Below are positions 1 through 6,670 of a stretch of 15,906 nucleotides of DNA, in pieces. The notes beneath the pieces were generated by a model. It was not told the origin of the DNA. It ran no database searches and saw only the letters and a program-made list of their open reading frames with translations. The translations under genes and the position numbers were made by a program. Source of the stretch: Polyangiaceae bacterium (GTDB taxonomy: Bacteria > Myxococcota_A > Polyangia > Polyangiales > Polyangiaceae); contig JAICXU010000011.1 in assembly GCA_025934595.1 (NCBI GenBank), forward strand, positions 1-15,906. Reading direction: 5' to 3'. Position 1 is the stretch's first letter. Each line of letters opens with the position of its first letter.

Positions 1-181
1 CGAGATCGAACGCGCGATCGAGGAGGCGCTCGCGGATCGGCGTGACGTCACGCGCTTCGTCGATGAGCCGTTTGTAGAGACGACCTTTTTTGCGCACGGC
101 CTCGACGCGCTCGCCGAGGAGCATGTATCCGCGCATTTTTCCGTCTTACAGCCAAAGCTTGCGATACGAGAATTTGCCGTT
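1..181 (-). pseudogene. In-frame C-terminal continuation of the FAD oxidoreductase, after two TAA codons
   Basis: Reading on past TAA 182-184 in the same frame gives NGKFSYRKLWL, a second TAA at 146-148, then DGKMRGYMLLGERVEAV and onward without a stop to the window edge. This matches the C-terminal pattern I know from this oxidoreductase class (YRKLxLxDGxxxGxxLLG, then a helical RDV-xxx-RxRLL stretch). Codons keep the G/C-rich third positions of real coding DNA and there is no frameshift. Each TAA is one C-to-T change away from CAA (Gln). The piece could be a nonsense-mutated remnant. It could also be a separately started polypeptide: ATG at 136, preceded by GGAAAA, would give 45 residues before the edge. 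Readthrough is a third possibility. The gene continues outside the window to the left. Confidence 0.7.
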
Positions 182-1231
182 TTATTCCGGGAAATCGACG
201 ATCGAGTCGGCGCCCTCGAGATCGATCTCGCCCGCGCCCGCGAAGTCGAGATCGTAGAGGCGCGTGGCCATGTAGTACGCGCCCGGCGTCCACTTCGCGT
301 TCCCGCCGCGCGCGTTTTCGGCGGCGATGCGACCTTGCACGCGTGCGGGCTCCCACAATTGGAGAAGCTTGCCGTTCACCGCCGCGCAATCTCCGGCGGA
401 GAAGACGTCCGGCACGGACGCGCGCATCTCGTCGTTCACGAGCACGCCGCCGTTCGGCGCGAGCTGGATGGGCGAGCCTCGTAGGAACTCGGTGTTGCAG
501 ATGACGCCGATCGCGATCGCGAGGAGCTCGCACGCGAGCCGCTGTCCCGATTTCAAAACCACGCCGGCGACGCGCCCGTCACGACCGGGAACCGCTTGCA
601 GGATTTCATCGCCGGTGCGCACGTCGACGCCGCCGTGGCGAAGTCGCGCGGCAAGAAGGTCCGAAGCGACGGCATCCATGGTTCCCGGCAAAAATCGCCG
701 CTCGCGGATCACCATGCCGACACGCACGCCGCGATGCGAGAGACCGTGCGCCCATTCGAGCGCGAGCGGCCCGCCTCCGACGACGACCGCGTTCTTCAAA
801 TTGCGCGCGCGGATCAAATCCATCACCGTGCGGACGTCTTGCAACGTTCGCATCGTCATGACGCCCGGCAAAAATCCGCCGTCGAACGGAGGAGGGCGGG
901 CGCGCGAGCCCGACGCGATGAAAAGCGAATCGTACGGCAAGACGTGACCGGTCGTGAGCGTCACGCTCTTTCGAGCGACATCGACCGCGGCGACACGCGC
1001 GAGCAGACGCTGGATGCGAAGCTCGCCGTAAAATGTCGGCGGCACTGCCCACACTTGGTCTTCGCGGAGCTCGCCGAGCAAATAGTTCGTCAGCGACGCG
1101 CGAAAATACGCCGCGTTCGGATCGTCCGAGATGATCGTGATCGACGCGTTGCCATCGGCGAGCCGCAGCGCCTGCGCGGCAGTCGTGCCTGCCGCGCCGT
1201 CGCCGATGATGACGTACCGCTTTCCGCTCAT
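182..1231 (-). CDS. FAD/NAD(P)-dependent oxidoreductase (C-terminally interrupted)
   Basis: The protein is 349 residues as far as the first stop and belongs to the pyridine nucleotide-disulfide oxidoreductase class related to rubredoxin and NirB-type reductases. It has an N-terminal FAD dinucleotide motif GDGAAG (residues 10-15), a central NAD(P) motif GGGPLALE (152-159, with Ala where the last Gly is usual) and the second FAD motif VFSAGDCA (276-283). It should pass electrons from NAD(P)H through FAD to an unknown acceptor. No CxxC redox pair of the thioredoxin-reductase kind is visible. The ATG start at 1231 lies only two residues before the first beta strand, so little room is left for another start; no strong ribosome site is seen. 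It is divergent from the zinc-ribbon gene. The annotated end is odd: after TAA at 182-184 the same frame continues as recognisable family sequence (see 1-181), so this product lacks most of the usual C-terminal domain. The class is certain; the substrate is unknown. Confidence 0.85.
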   Translation of the reverse strand: MSGKRYVIIGDGAAGTTAAQALRLADGNASITIISDDPNAAYFRASLTNYLLGELREDQVWAVPPTFYGELRIQRLLARVAAVDVARKSVTLTTGHVLPYDSLFIASGSRARPPPFDGGFLPGVMTMRTLQDVRTVMDLIRARNLKNAVVVGGGPLALEWAHGLSHRGVRVGMVIRERRFLPGTMDAVASDLLAARLRHGGVDVRTGDEILQAVPGRDGRVAGVVLKSGQRLACELLAIAIGVICNTEFLRGSPIQLAPNGGVLVNDEMRASVPDVFSAGDCAAVNGKLLQLWEPARVQGRIAAENARGGNAKWTPGAYYMATRLYDLDFAGAGEIDLEGADSIVDFPE

Positions 1232-1282
1232 CAGGGTGCCGATGATAGTCGAGGTTCATGTAGGATCGGGATCTCGAGCACC

Positions 1283-2182
1283 ATGGCCGCGCGCATTTGC
1301 CCGAACTGCAAGAGACGCGTGGACGAGCGCGTTTCCAAGGGCCTCGCCGTGTGCCTGTCGTGTGGCGCCTCGCTCGATGCGCCGCCACGCGTTTCGCTTT
1401 CGAGCGCGCCCCCAGTGATGGGCCCGATGTCCGGCCCAATGTCCGGAGCGATGTCGGGTCGCGCGCCGGGACCGCCGTCTGCTTGCGGCGTCACTCCGAC
1501 ATATGGATCGCCGCAATTTACGCCCTATTCGATGCCCGCGTACGCGCCGCCGCCGCCACGGTTCGAGCCCAAAAAATCTTCAGGCGCGGGCACCGTTCTT
1601 CTCGTCCTCGTGATCGTCGGCGGCTTCGCGATGATCGCGGTCGGCGCCGTCGCGTTTTTTCTTTTGCGTACGGCGCCATCGAGCTCGAGCTCCGGAGCGG
1701 TGTCCACGTCGACGGTCACGATCGAGACTCCAGATACGACGAAGGCCGCGACGGCGGAAACGAATCCGAAAGAGCATCCGACCGCACATGCGAAGCCGCT
1801 GCCCATTCCTACCGGCACCTCGCATCCGACGGCGACGGCGAGCGCGGGCTTGCCACCCTTTCCGTTTTCGCTCGCGATCGAAAAAATGGACGAAGCGACG
1901 GCGTCGGCGGAGCGAGAGTGTGCGTTTTCGAGCGGCCCGTTCGGTACCACGGTCGTCGACGTGACGTTCGAGACCGACGGTCGTGTGGGCACGCTCTCGC
2001 GAAAGCCGATCGGCGGCACGCCCACGGGGAGCTGCATCACGGCGAAGTTTCTCGCCATTCACGTCGGCGCGTTCGAGGGCTCGGCGCGGACCTTTTCTCG
2101 CGTCGTCACGATCACCGCACCGGCCGGAACGCCGTCGGGCACGGCCACGGGTCGCACATCAGGTCGCGACGCCGGACGCTGA
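1283..2182 (+). CDS. Zinc-ribbon, single-pass membrane protein with AgmX/TonB-like C-terminal domain
   Basis: The protein has 299 residues. A cytoplasmic zinc ribbon CPNC-x14-CLSC (Cys 6, 9, 24, 27) is followed by a Met/Ser/Gly and Pro-rich linker with MSG repeats (about 46-59). One strong membrane helix follows (about 103-128), then a Ser/Thr/Ala/Pro linker and a C-terminal domain (about 190-285). That domain resembles the Myxococcota AgmX/PglI-type, TonB-like domain: a Cys, a VxVTFxxDGRV strand, a second Cys (GSC) and then a GAFEGSA stretch where the family usually has PPFxGS. The layout suggests a link between the cytoplasm and the periplasm, but no function can be assigned. ATG 1283 is chosen because the zinc ribbon begins five residues later; upstream sequence in this frame is antisense to the oxidoreductase. 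The gene is divergent from the oxidoreductase with 51 bases between them. Confidence 0.85.
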   Translation: MAARICPNCKRRVDERVSKGLAVCLSCGASLDAPPRVSLSSAPPVMGPMSGPMSGAMSGRAPGPPSACGVTPTYGSPQFTPYSMPAYAPPPPRFEPKKSSGAGTVLLVLVIVGGFAMIAVGAVAFFLLRTAPSSSSSGAVSTSTVTIETPDTTKAATAETNPKEHPTAHAKPLPIPTGTSHPTATASAGLPPFPFSLAIEKMDEATASAERECAFSSGPFGTTVVDVTFETDGRVGTLSRKPIGGTPTGSCITAKFLAIHVGAFEGSARTFSRVVTITAPAGTPSGTATGRTSGRDAGR

Positions 2183-2221
2183 GCGCGGCCTCCGGCGAAG
2201 CGACACCGTCTTCGAGCGTGG

Positions 2222-2227
2222 TACTTT
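2222..2227 (+). promoter_or_regulatory. Putative -10 box TACTTT for the met8-like gene
   Basis: TACTTT ends exactly six bases before the GTG start at 2234, with GCGACA (2200-2205) as a partial -35 box 16 bases upstream. Transcription would begin at or next to the GTG, and no ribosome site precedes it. This is a sequence-pattern inference. Confidence 0.4.
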
Positions 2228-2233
2228 CGAGTC

Positions 2234-2824
2234 GTGGACCCGTCGCGACTGCTGCCTCTTTTTCTCGACCTTCACGACCGAGACGTGCTCGTCGTCGGCG
2301 CCGGGAACGTGGCGGCGCGGAAGGTTCGCGATTTCATCGAAGCGGGCGCGAAGGTCCGCGTCGTGGCGACGGCGGCCATTCCCGAGATCGAAGCACGCGC
2401 GAAAAACGGGGAAATTCGGCTCGATCTGCGATCGTTCGAAGATCGCGACGTCGACGATGCGTGGCTCGTCGTGTCCGCGACCGGAGCTCCGGACGTCGAG
2501 GCACGTGTTTACACCGCGGCCGAGCACCAGAAAAAATTCGTGATCGCGGTCGACGATCTCGCGAGTGGATCGGCGGCGTCGGGCGCCGTCATCCGCCGGC
2601 CGCCGTTCGTCGTCGCGATCTCCTCGTCGGCCGAGCTCCCCGCGATGACGCGTCTCCTGCGCGAGATCCTCGAGCGAGCGTTGCCGGAGGATCGCTGGAT
2701 TCGCGAAGCCCGCGATCTGCGCGCGAAGTGGAAGCGACAGAAGACGCCGATGGCGTCGCGCTTCGAAGAGCTCGTGCGTGCGGTGTCGGATGCGCGATCC
2801 GATGCGCCACCGCCTCGCCGATGA
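2234..2824 (+). CDS. Siroheme synthase, precorrin-2 dehydrogenase / ferrochelatase (Met8 / CysG N-terminal type)
   Basis: This 196-residue protein converts precorrin-2 to sirohydrochlorin with NAD and may insert iron, completing siroheme for the sulfite reductase of the same island. Visible marks are LLPLFLDLHDRDVLVVGAGN (5-24), the Rossmann motif GAGNVAARK (22-30), the VDD acid pair (106-108) expected near the catalytic Asp of Met8/CysG, the AISSSAELPAMTRLLRE segment and a basic C-terminal helical tail. Length fits the stand-alone bifunctional enzyme; no methyltransferase domain is fused. The start is GTG; the conserved N-terminal strand starts close to it. There is no ribosome site, but a TANNNT box six bases upstream suggests a leaderless transcript. 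Its 3' end overlaps the convergent methyltransferase gene by 236 bases. Confidence 0.93.
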   Translation: MDPSRLLPLFLDLHDRDVLVVGAGNVAARKVRDFIEAGAKVRVVATAAIPEIEARAKNGEIRLDLRSFEDRDVDDAWLVVSATGAPDVEARVYTAAEHQKKFVIAVDDLASGSAASGAVIRRPPFVVAISSSAELPAMTRLLREILERALPEDRWIREARDLRAKWKRQKTPMASRFEELVRAVSDARSDAPPPRR

Positions 2825-3590
2825 CGAGCAACGCCGGCGCCGGAAGATTCGCCGCGCGAACGAGCGGTGCCAGTGTGGATAGCGTCCCCTCGACGATTCG
2901 CTCCGTGGGCAACGTCGCGTGCGAGATCACGGCCGCCGGTGTGCTCGGCGCTCGACCTCTCGCGATCGCGGTCGCGAGCGTCTCCTCGAGCCGCGCCAAT
3001 CCCATGTAGAATACAATCGTTCCGGACGCGGGAATCGCGGAAAATAGAGCCGAATCGCCTTCTTTCGTCGCGGCGTGAGCGGTGGCGAGCGTGACCGACG
3101 TCGATTCGCTTCGATACGTCAGCGGAAGCCGCGTGCTTGCCGCCGCACCGAGCGCCGCCGAAATTCCCGGCACCACTTCGAACGGAATCTCTGCATCGGC
3201 GAGCGCCTCCGCTTCTTCACCGCCGCGACCGAACACGTAGGGGTCGCCGCCTTTGAGCCTCACGACGTCGTGACCTTCGAGCGCGCGCGCGATCACGGCA
3301 GGATGCATCTTCGCGTCTTGCACTTGGCAATTCTTCGGTGACGGCAATGCGCGACGCCCCACGGAGAAGACCTCCGCGTCTCGAGGCACCAGCGCCAAGA
3401 TCTCCGAAGACACGAGCTCGTCGTGCGCAACGACGCGCGCGTGCGTGAGCAACCGATGCGCCTTGACGGTCAAGAGATCCGGATTGCCGGGACCAGCACC
3501 GACCAAGAACACCGTGCCTGGCTTCGCTGCGATCTTCGCGTCGGAATCGATGCGTGCAAAATACACGGAATTGCGTCGTTGCGGTTTCAT
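2589..3590 (-). CDS. cobA: Uroporphyrinogen-III C-methyltransferase (SUMT)
   Basis: This enzyme uses two S-adenosylmethionine molecules to methylate uroporphyrinogen III to precorrin-2, the first committed step toward siroheme. Motifs are FLVGAGPGNPDLLTVKA (28-44), VVRLKGGDPYVFGRGGEE (109-126), the following VPGISAALGAA, and LPLTYR. I prefer ATG 3590: it overlaps the permease stop as ATGA and follows GGGGAC. A second in-frame ATG at 3608 would add six residues. The product is 333 residues, longer than the usual 240-280. The family part ends near LLVIGEAVAHR, and the remaining roughly 75 residues (rich in Arg, Ser, Ala, Pro) are encoded opposite the end of the Met8-like gene. That tail is probably a by-product of having no stop in this frame. 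This is the last gene of the ATPase-permease operon. Confidence 0.93.
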   Translation of the reverse strand: MKPQRRNSVYFARIDSDAKIAAKPGTVFLVGAGPGNPDLLTVKAHRLLTHARVVAHDELVSSEILALVPRDAEVFSVGRRALPSPKNCQVQDAKMHPAVIARALEGHDVVRLKGGDPYVFGRGGEEAEALADAEIPFEVVPGISAALGAAASTRLPLTYRSESTSVTLATAHAATKEGDSALFSAIPASGTIVFYMGLARLEETLATAIARGRAPSTPAAVISHATLPTERIVEGTLSTLAPLVRAANLPAPALLVIGEAVAHRIAHPTPHARALRSATPSASSVASTSRADRGLRESSDPPATLARGSRAGDASSRGARPTRRSRRRTAAGG

Positions 3591-4363
3591 GCGTTTGCGG
3601 TCCCCCATCGCCGTGCAATTTCGCGATCGATCGGCGAAAAAAGCGCCAATTCACACACGCGCGCGAGAGCCACGACGGCGAGAACGACGGCGAGGACGAG
3701 CGCCGTGTCCCCCATGTCGCGCCCCGTTTCGAGCAGCTGACCGAGCCCGCCCGACACGAAGAGGAGCTCGCCCGCCATGAGCGACCGGAGCGCGAACGTC
3801 CAACCGAGCTTCGCGCCCGCCGAGATCCCCGGAACCGCTGCGGGCAAGGTCACGCGAAAGAGAAGAGTCGCTCCGCTCGCGCCCATCGTGCGCGCGGCGC
3901 GCTCGATCGACGGTGAGACGTGCGAGACGGCCGATTCGGTCGCGGTGGCGATCGGCAGGAGCGCGCCGAGCACGACGACGACTTGGATCGCGGTTTCGGT
4001 CAGGCCGAACCAGAGGATCGCGAGCGGCAGCCAGCAGATCGAAGGCACCGCGCCGAGCCCGAGCACGAGCGGTCCGATCGCGTTCTTCACGACGCGCGAG
4101 CGTGCGAGGAGCGCGCCGAGCGGAACGCCGGCCAAGAGCGCGATTGCGTAGCCCACGACGAGACGAGCCGCGCTCGTGCCGACGGCACGAAAGAGAACGC
4201 CGCTCTTCGCAGAAATCCAAATCGATTGCGCGACGTCGGCCGGCGAGGGGAGAAGAGGGCTGTCCGCGGCGCGTGCGGCGAGCCACCAGAGCGCGATGAG
4301 CACGATCGACCGTAAAAATGCGGTCTTGCCGCGATCGCGAAGGCTCGAAGCCGACTCAGACAC
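3587..4363 (-). CDS. ABC transporter permease, nitrate/sulfonate/taurine family (SsuC/TauC-like)
   Basis: This 258-residue inner-membrane permease has about six hydrophobic segments, beginning with FLRSIVLIALWWLAARAA. It carries the EAA loop that docks on the ATPase: AARTMGASGATLLFRVTLPA followed by AVPG. These are standard for BPD_transp_1 permeases of the SsuC/TauC/NrtB group. I choose GTG 4363 because AGGAGG sits six bases before it and it overlaps the ATPase stop by eight bases. A start at 4405 is open but would add a basic N-terminus with no ribosome site. Translation is probably coupled to the ATPase gene upstream and, through ATGA, to the SUMT gene downstream. The partner binding protein is not adjacent; the only candidate here is at 9707-10690. 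No sulfonate monooxygenase gene is nearby, so sulfate or another oxyanion is a plausible substrate (inference). Confidence 0.9.
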   Translation of the reverse strand: MSESASSLRDRGKTAFLRSIVLIALWWLAARAADSPLLPSPADVAQSIWISAKSGVLFRAVGTSAARLVVGYAIALLAGVPLGALLARSRVVKNAIGPLVLGLGAVPSICWLPLAILWFGLTETAIQVVVVLGALLPIATATESAVSHVSPSIERAARTMGASGATLLFRVTLPAAVPGISAGAKLGWTFALRSLMAGELLFVSGGLGQLLETGRDMGDTALVLAVVLAVVALARVCELALFSPIDREIARRWGTANA

Positions 4364-5237
4364 GGCCTTCCTCCTCACGCGCGACCTTGTCGACCTCGCG
4401 CGCAATGGCGGCCCCGGCGCGAAGGGCGAGCTCGGCGACCTCCGCGTCGGCCGAATGACGCGGGCGAGGTAAGTCGACGGTGAGCACGTCCAAAATTCTT
4501 CCCGGTCGCGTGCCCATCAAGACGATGCGATCGGCGAGACGCACCGCTTCGATCACGCTGTGCGTGACGAACAGCATCGTCTTTCGCGTCGCCGAGTGAA
4601 TGCGCTCGACCTCGGCGTGAAGCAGCTCGCGCGTCTGCGCATCGAGCGCGCCGAACGGCTCGTCGAGGAGAAGCACCGCCGGATCGTTCGCGAGCGCGCG
4701 CGCGATCGCTCCGCGTTGACGCATGCCGCCCGAGAGCTCGTGCGGGTGACGATCGCGGAAGTGCCACAAATGCACGAGCCGGAGGAGGCTTTCGACGCGT
4801 GCATTTCGCTCGTCCTCGGGCACTGCCGCGAGCTTCAGCGGAAACGCGACGTTCTCTTCGAGCGTGAGCCACGGAAAGAGCGCCGCATCTTGGAAGACGA
4901 CGGCGCGATCGGGCCCCGGGCCGAGCACGTCTTCGGCGCCTGCGCGGACGCGACCGCTCGACGGCTTCACGAGACCGGCGACGACGTTCAGCAGCGTCGA
5001 CTTTCCGCTGCCCGAAGGTCCCAAGAGACAGACGAGCTCGCCTTGATCGACCGTGAGCGAGATGTCTTCGAGGGCAAGCTGGCCGCCGCCGTTCTTCGAT
5101 TGGAACACGCACGAGACGTGATCGAGAGAAATGGCGGGCCCCGCCGTCACGACTTTGGCGCCTTCGCGAGCGTGCGCATCGGCGTCGCCCAACGCACGCG
5201 ATCCGGCGCCGAAAAGGCCATTCATGAAGCCGAACAC
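4356..5237 (-). CDS. ABC transporter ATPase, nitrate/sulfonate/taurine family (SsuB/TauB-like)
   Basis: This 293-residue ATPase should power the adjacent permease. It shows Walker A GPSGSGKST (73-81), Q-loop Gln 116 in VVFQDAALFPWLTLEENV, signature LSGGM (168-172), Walker B LLLDEP (189-194) and the switch His 226 in FVTHSVIEA. LFPWLTLEENV and the THSVIEAVRLADR stretch are typical of the NrtD/SsuB/TauB group. GTG 5237 is chosen because TATAAT ends six bases before it; ATG 5225 is the alternative, and neither has a clear ribosome site. About 30 residues precede the core domain and show no recognisable motif. First gene of a leftward operon with permease and SUMT, divergent from the sat operon. 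Confidence 0.92.
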   Translation of the reverse strand: MFGFMNGLFGAGSRALGDADAHAREGAKVVTAGPAISLDHVSCVFQSKNGGGQLALEDISLTVDQGELVCLLGPSGSGKSTLLNVVAGLVKPSSGRVRAGAEDVLGPGPDRAVVFQDAALFPWLTLEENVAFPLKLAAVPEDERNARVESLLRLVHLWHFRDRHPHELSGGMRQRGAIARALANDPAVLLLDEPFGALDAQTRELLHAEVERIHSATRKTMLFVTHSVIEAVRLADRIVLMGTRPGRILDVLTVDLPRPRHSADAEVAELALRAGAAIAREVDKVAREEEGRV

Positions 5238-5243
5238 ACGTCT

Positions 5244-5272
5244 ATTATAACATCGGTCGGATTCGGCACAAG
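5244..5272 (-). promoter_or_regulatory. Putative sigma-70-type promoter for the ABC transporter/SUMT operon
   Basis: On the minus strand TATAAT (5249-5244) is a perfect consensus -10 box in a very GC-rich region. TTGTGC (5271-5266) lies 16 bases upstream as a partial -35 box. The -10 box ends six bases before GTG 5237, so the transcript would start at or beside the start codon. Confidence 0.6.
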
Positions 5273-5300
5273 CTCGTTCAGTGTCATGAAAACCGATGTT
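5249..5300. promoter_or_regulatory. 9-bp perfect inverted repeat in the divergent sulfur promoter region
   Basis: AACATCGGT (5249-5257) and ACCGATGTT (5292-5300) are perfect inverted copies separated by 34 bases, with arm centres 43 bases apart, about four helical turns. The left arm directly abuts and shares one base with the TATAAT box of the transporter operon. The right arm lies about 48 bases before the sat start and contains a small AAAC-N4-GTTT dyad (5290-5301). It could be a paired operator controlling both operons. The regulator is unknown and none is encoded in the window. Confidence 0.45.
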
Positions 5301-5347
5301 TGCCCGGACTTAAGGCTTGCATTCCGAAGGGCGAGCGTCCAGATTGA

Positions 5348-6601
5348 GTGAAAGTGACAACTACAGAAACGAATATTTCCAACAAAGTGAACGACGCTCC
5401 GCGGGCCGAGAAGACCCGTACCTTCATCGCTCCGCACGGCGGAACGCTCGTGAATCGCCTCGTCCAAGGCGGAGAAGCGGCGGATCTCCTCGGACGCGCC
5501 GCCTCGCTGCCGAAGATCGAGCTCGACGCGCGATCGGCGGCAGACGCCGAGCTGATTGCCACCGGCGCGTTCTCGCCCCTCACCGGTTTCGTGGGACGAG
5601 ACGACTATCGATCGATCATCCGTGATTTGCGAACGGCATCCGGCGCGATCTTTTCGATACCGATCACGCTCGGTGTTCCCGCGTCCGATGCGACGAAGCT
5701 CGCGGTAGGAAAGGAGGCGGCGCTCACGGTGAACGGTGACGTCGTCGGCGTCATCGAAGTGAGCGAGCTCTATCCCTTCGAGCGCGAATTCGAGGCGAAG
5801 GAAGTCTACAAGACGACCGACGCCACGCATCCGGGCGTCGCGTATCTCTACGCGCACAAGGACGAGATCGCCGTCGCCGGCAAGATCACGCTCGCGAAGC
5901 GCACCATCCTGCGCAAGTTCCCCGCGCATCATCGCGACCCCGCGGAGCTCCGCGCGCTCATCGCCGACCGCGGTTGGAAGCGAACCGTCGCGTTCCAAAC
6001 CCGCAATCCGATCCACCGCGCGCATGAATACCTTCTCCGCTCTGCGCTCGAGACGGTCGACGGGCTCGTGGTGCATCCGCTCGTCGGCGAAACGAAAGGC
6101 GACGACGTGCCCGCCGCCACGCGCGTGCGTTGCTACGAGACGCTGCTCGAGAAATATTTTCCGAAGGAGCGTGTCGTCTTGTCCGTGTTTCCGTTCGCGA
6201 TGCGGTACGCGGGTCCGCGCGAGGCCGTGCTCCACGCGATCGCCCGACAAAACTACGGGTTTTCGCACTTCATCGTCGGCCGCGATCACGCCGGTGTCGG
6301 CAACTACTACGGCACGTACGACGCGCAAAAGCTGCTCGACGCGCAGCCGCATTCGGCAGGAGCTCTCGTCGATCCGAAAGGAGGCTCGCTCGCGATCACT
6401 CCGATCTTCTTCGAGCACAGCTTCTATTGCAAAGGATGCAACGCGGTCGCGTCCGCGAAGACGTGCCCGCACGACAAGACGAATCATCTCGTCTTGTCGG
6501 GAACGAAGGTGCGCGAGCTGCTCACGGCGGGAGAAGCGCCGCCGCCGGAGTATTCGCGTCCCGAGATTGCAGAGATTTTGATCGAGGCTTACCGGGCCTA
6601 G
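5348..6601 (+). CDS. sat: ATP sulfurylase (sulfate adenylyltransferase), monofunctional Sat type
   Basis: The enzyme makes APS and pyrophosphate from ATP and sulfate, the entry step of sulfate assimilation. The 417-residue protein has the nucleotide/sulfate motif QTRNPIHRAH (217-226) and GRDHAG (311-316). A Cys/His cluster C-x2-C-x8-C-x-H (361, 364, 373, 375) resembles the zinc site described in Thermus Sat. It also has GTKVREL near the end. It is the Sat/MET3-like form, not heterodimeric CysDN, and has no fused APS kinase domain. GTG 5348 directly follows an in-frame TGA (5345-5347). GTG 5354 is an alternative. Neither has a convincing ribosome site, and the first 25 or so residues are poorly conserved. 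First gene of the rightward operon; 69 bases separate it from cysC. Confidence 0.96.
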   Translation: MKVTTTETNISNKVNDAPRAEKTRTFIAPHGGTLVNRLVQGGEAADLLGRAASLPKIELDARSAADAELIATGAFSPLTGFVGRDDYRSIIRDLRTASGAIFSIPITLGVPASDATKLAVGKEAALTVNGDVVGVIEVSELYPFEREFEAKEVYKTTDATHPGVAYLYAHKDEIAVAGKITLAKRTILRKFPAHHRDPAELRALIADRGWKRTVAFQTRNPIHRAHEYLLRSALETVDGLVVHPLVGETKGDDVPAATRVRCYETLLEKYFPKERVVLSVFPFAMRYAGPREAVLHAIARQNYGFSHFIVGRDHAGVGNYYGTYDAQKLLDAQPHSAGALVDPKGGSLAITPIFFEHSFYCKGCNAVASAKTCPHDKTNHLVLSGTKVRELLTAGEAPPPEYSRPEIAEILIEAYRA

Positions 6602-6670
6602 ACGCGAGTCAGGTCTGCTCGCTCGGCGCCGCGCGCGCTTCACTCTCCATTCGATTCGAGGACAAACACC

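Noticed and set aside
182..184. Selenocysteine or pyrrolysine recoding at the oxidoreductase stops
   Set aside because: Both stops are TAA; selenocysteine uses TGA and pyrrolysine uses TAG.
596..1282. N-terminal extension of the zinc-ribbon protein
   Set aside because: The extension is antisense to the FAD oxidoreductase core and lacks family sequence; the zinc ribbon starts right after ATG 1283.
5301..5347. A riboswitch or promoter directly before sat
   Set aside because: I could not find a SAM-type riboswitch core, a convincing -10/-35 pair or a ribosome site in this stretch, so none is called.
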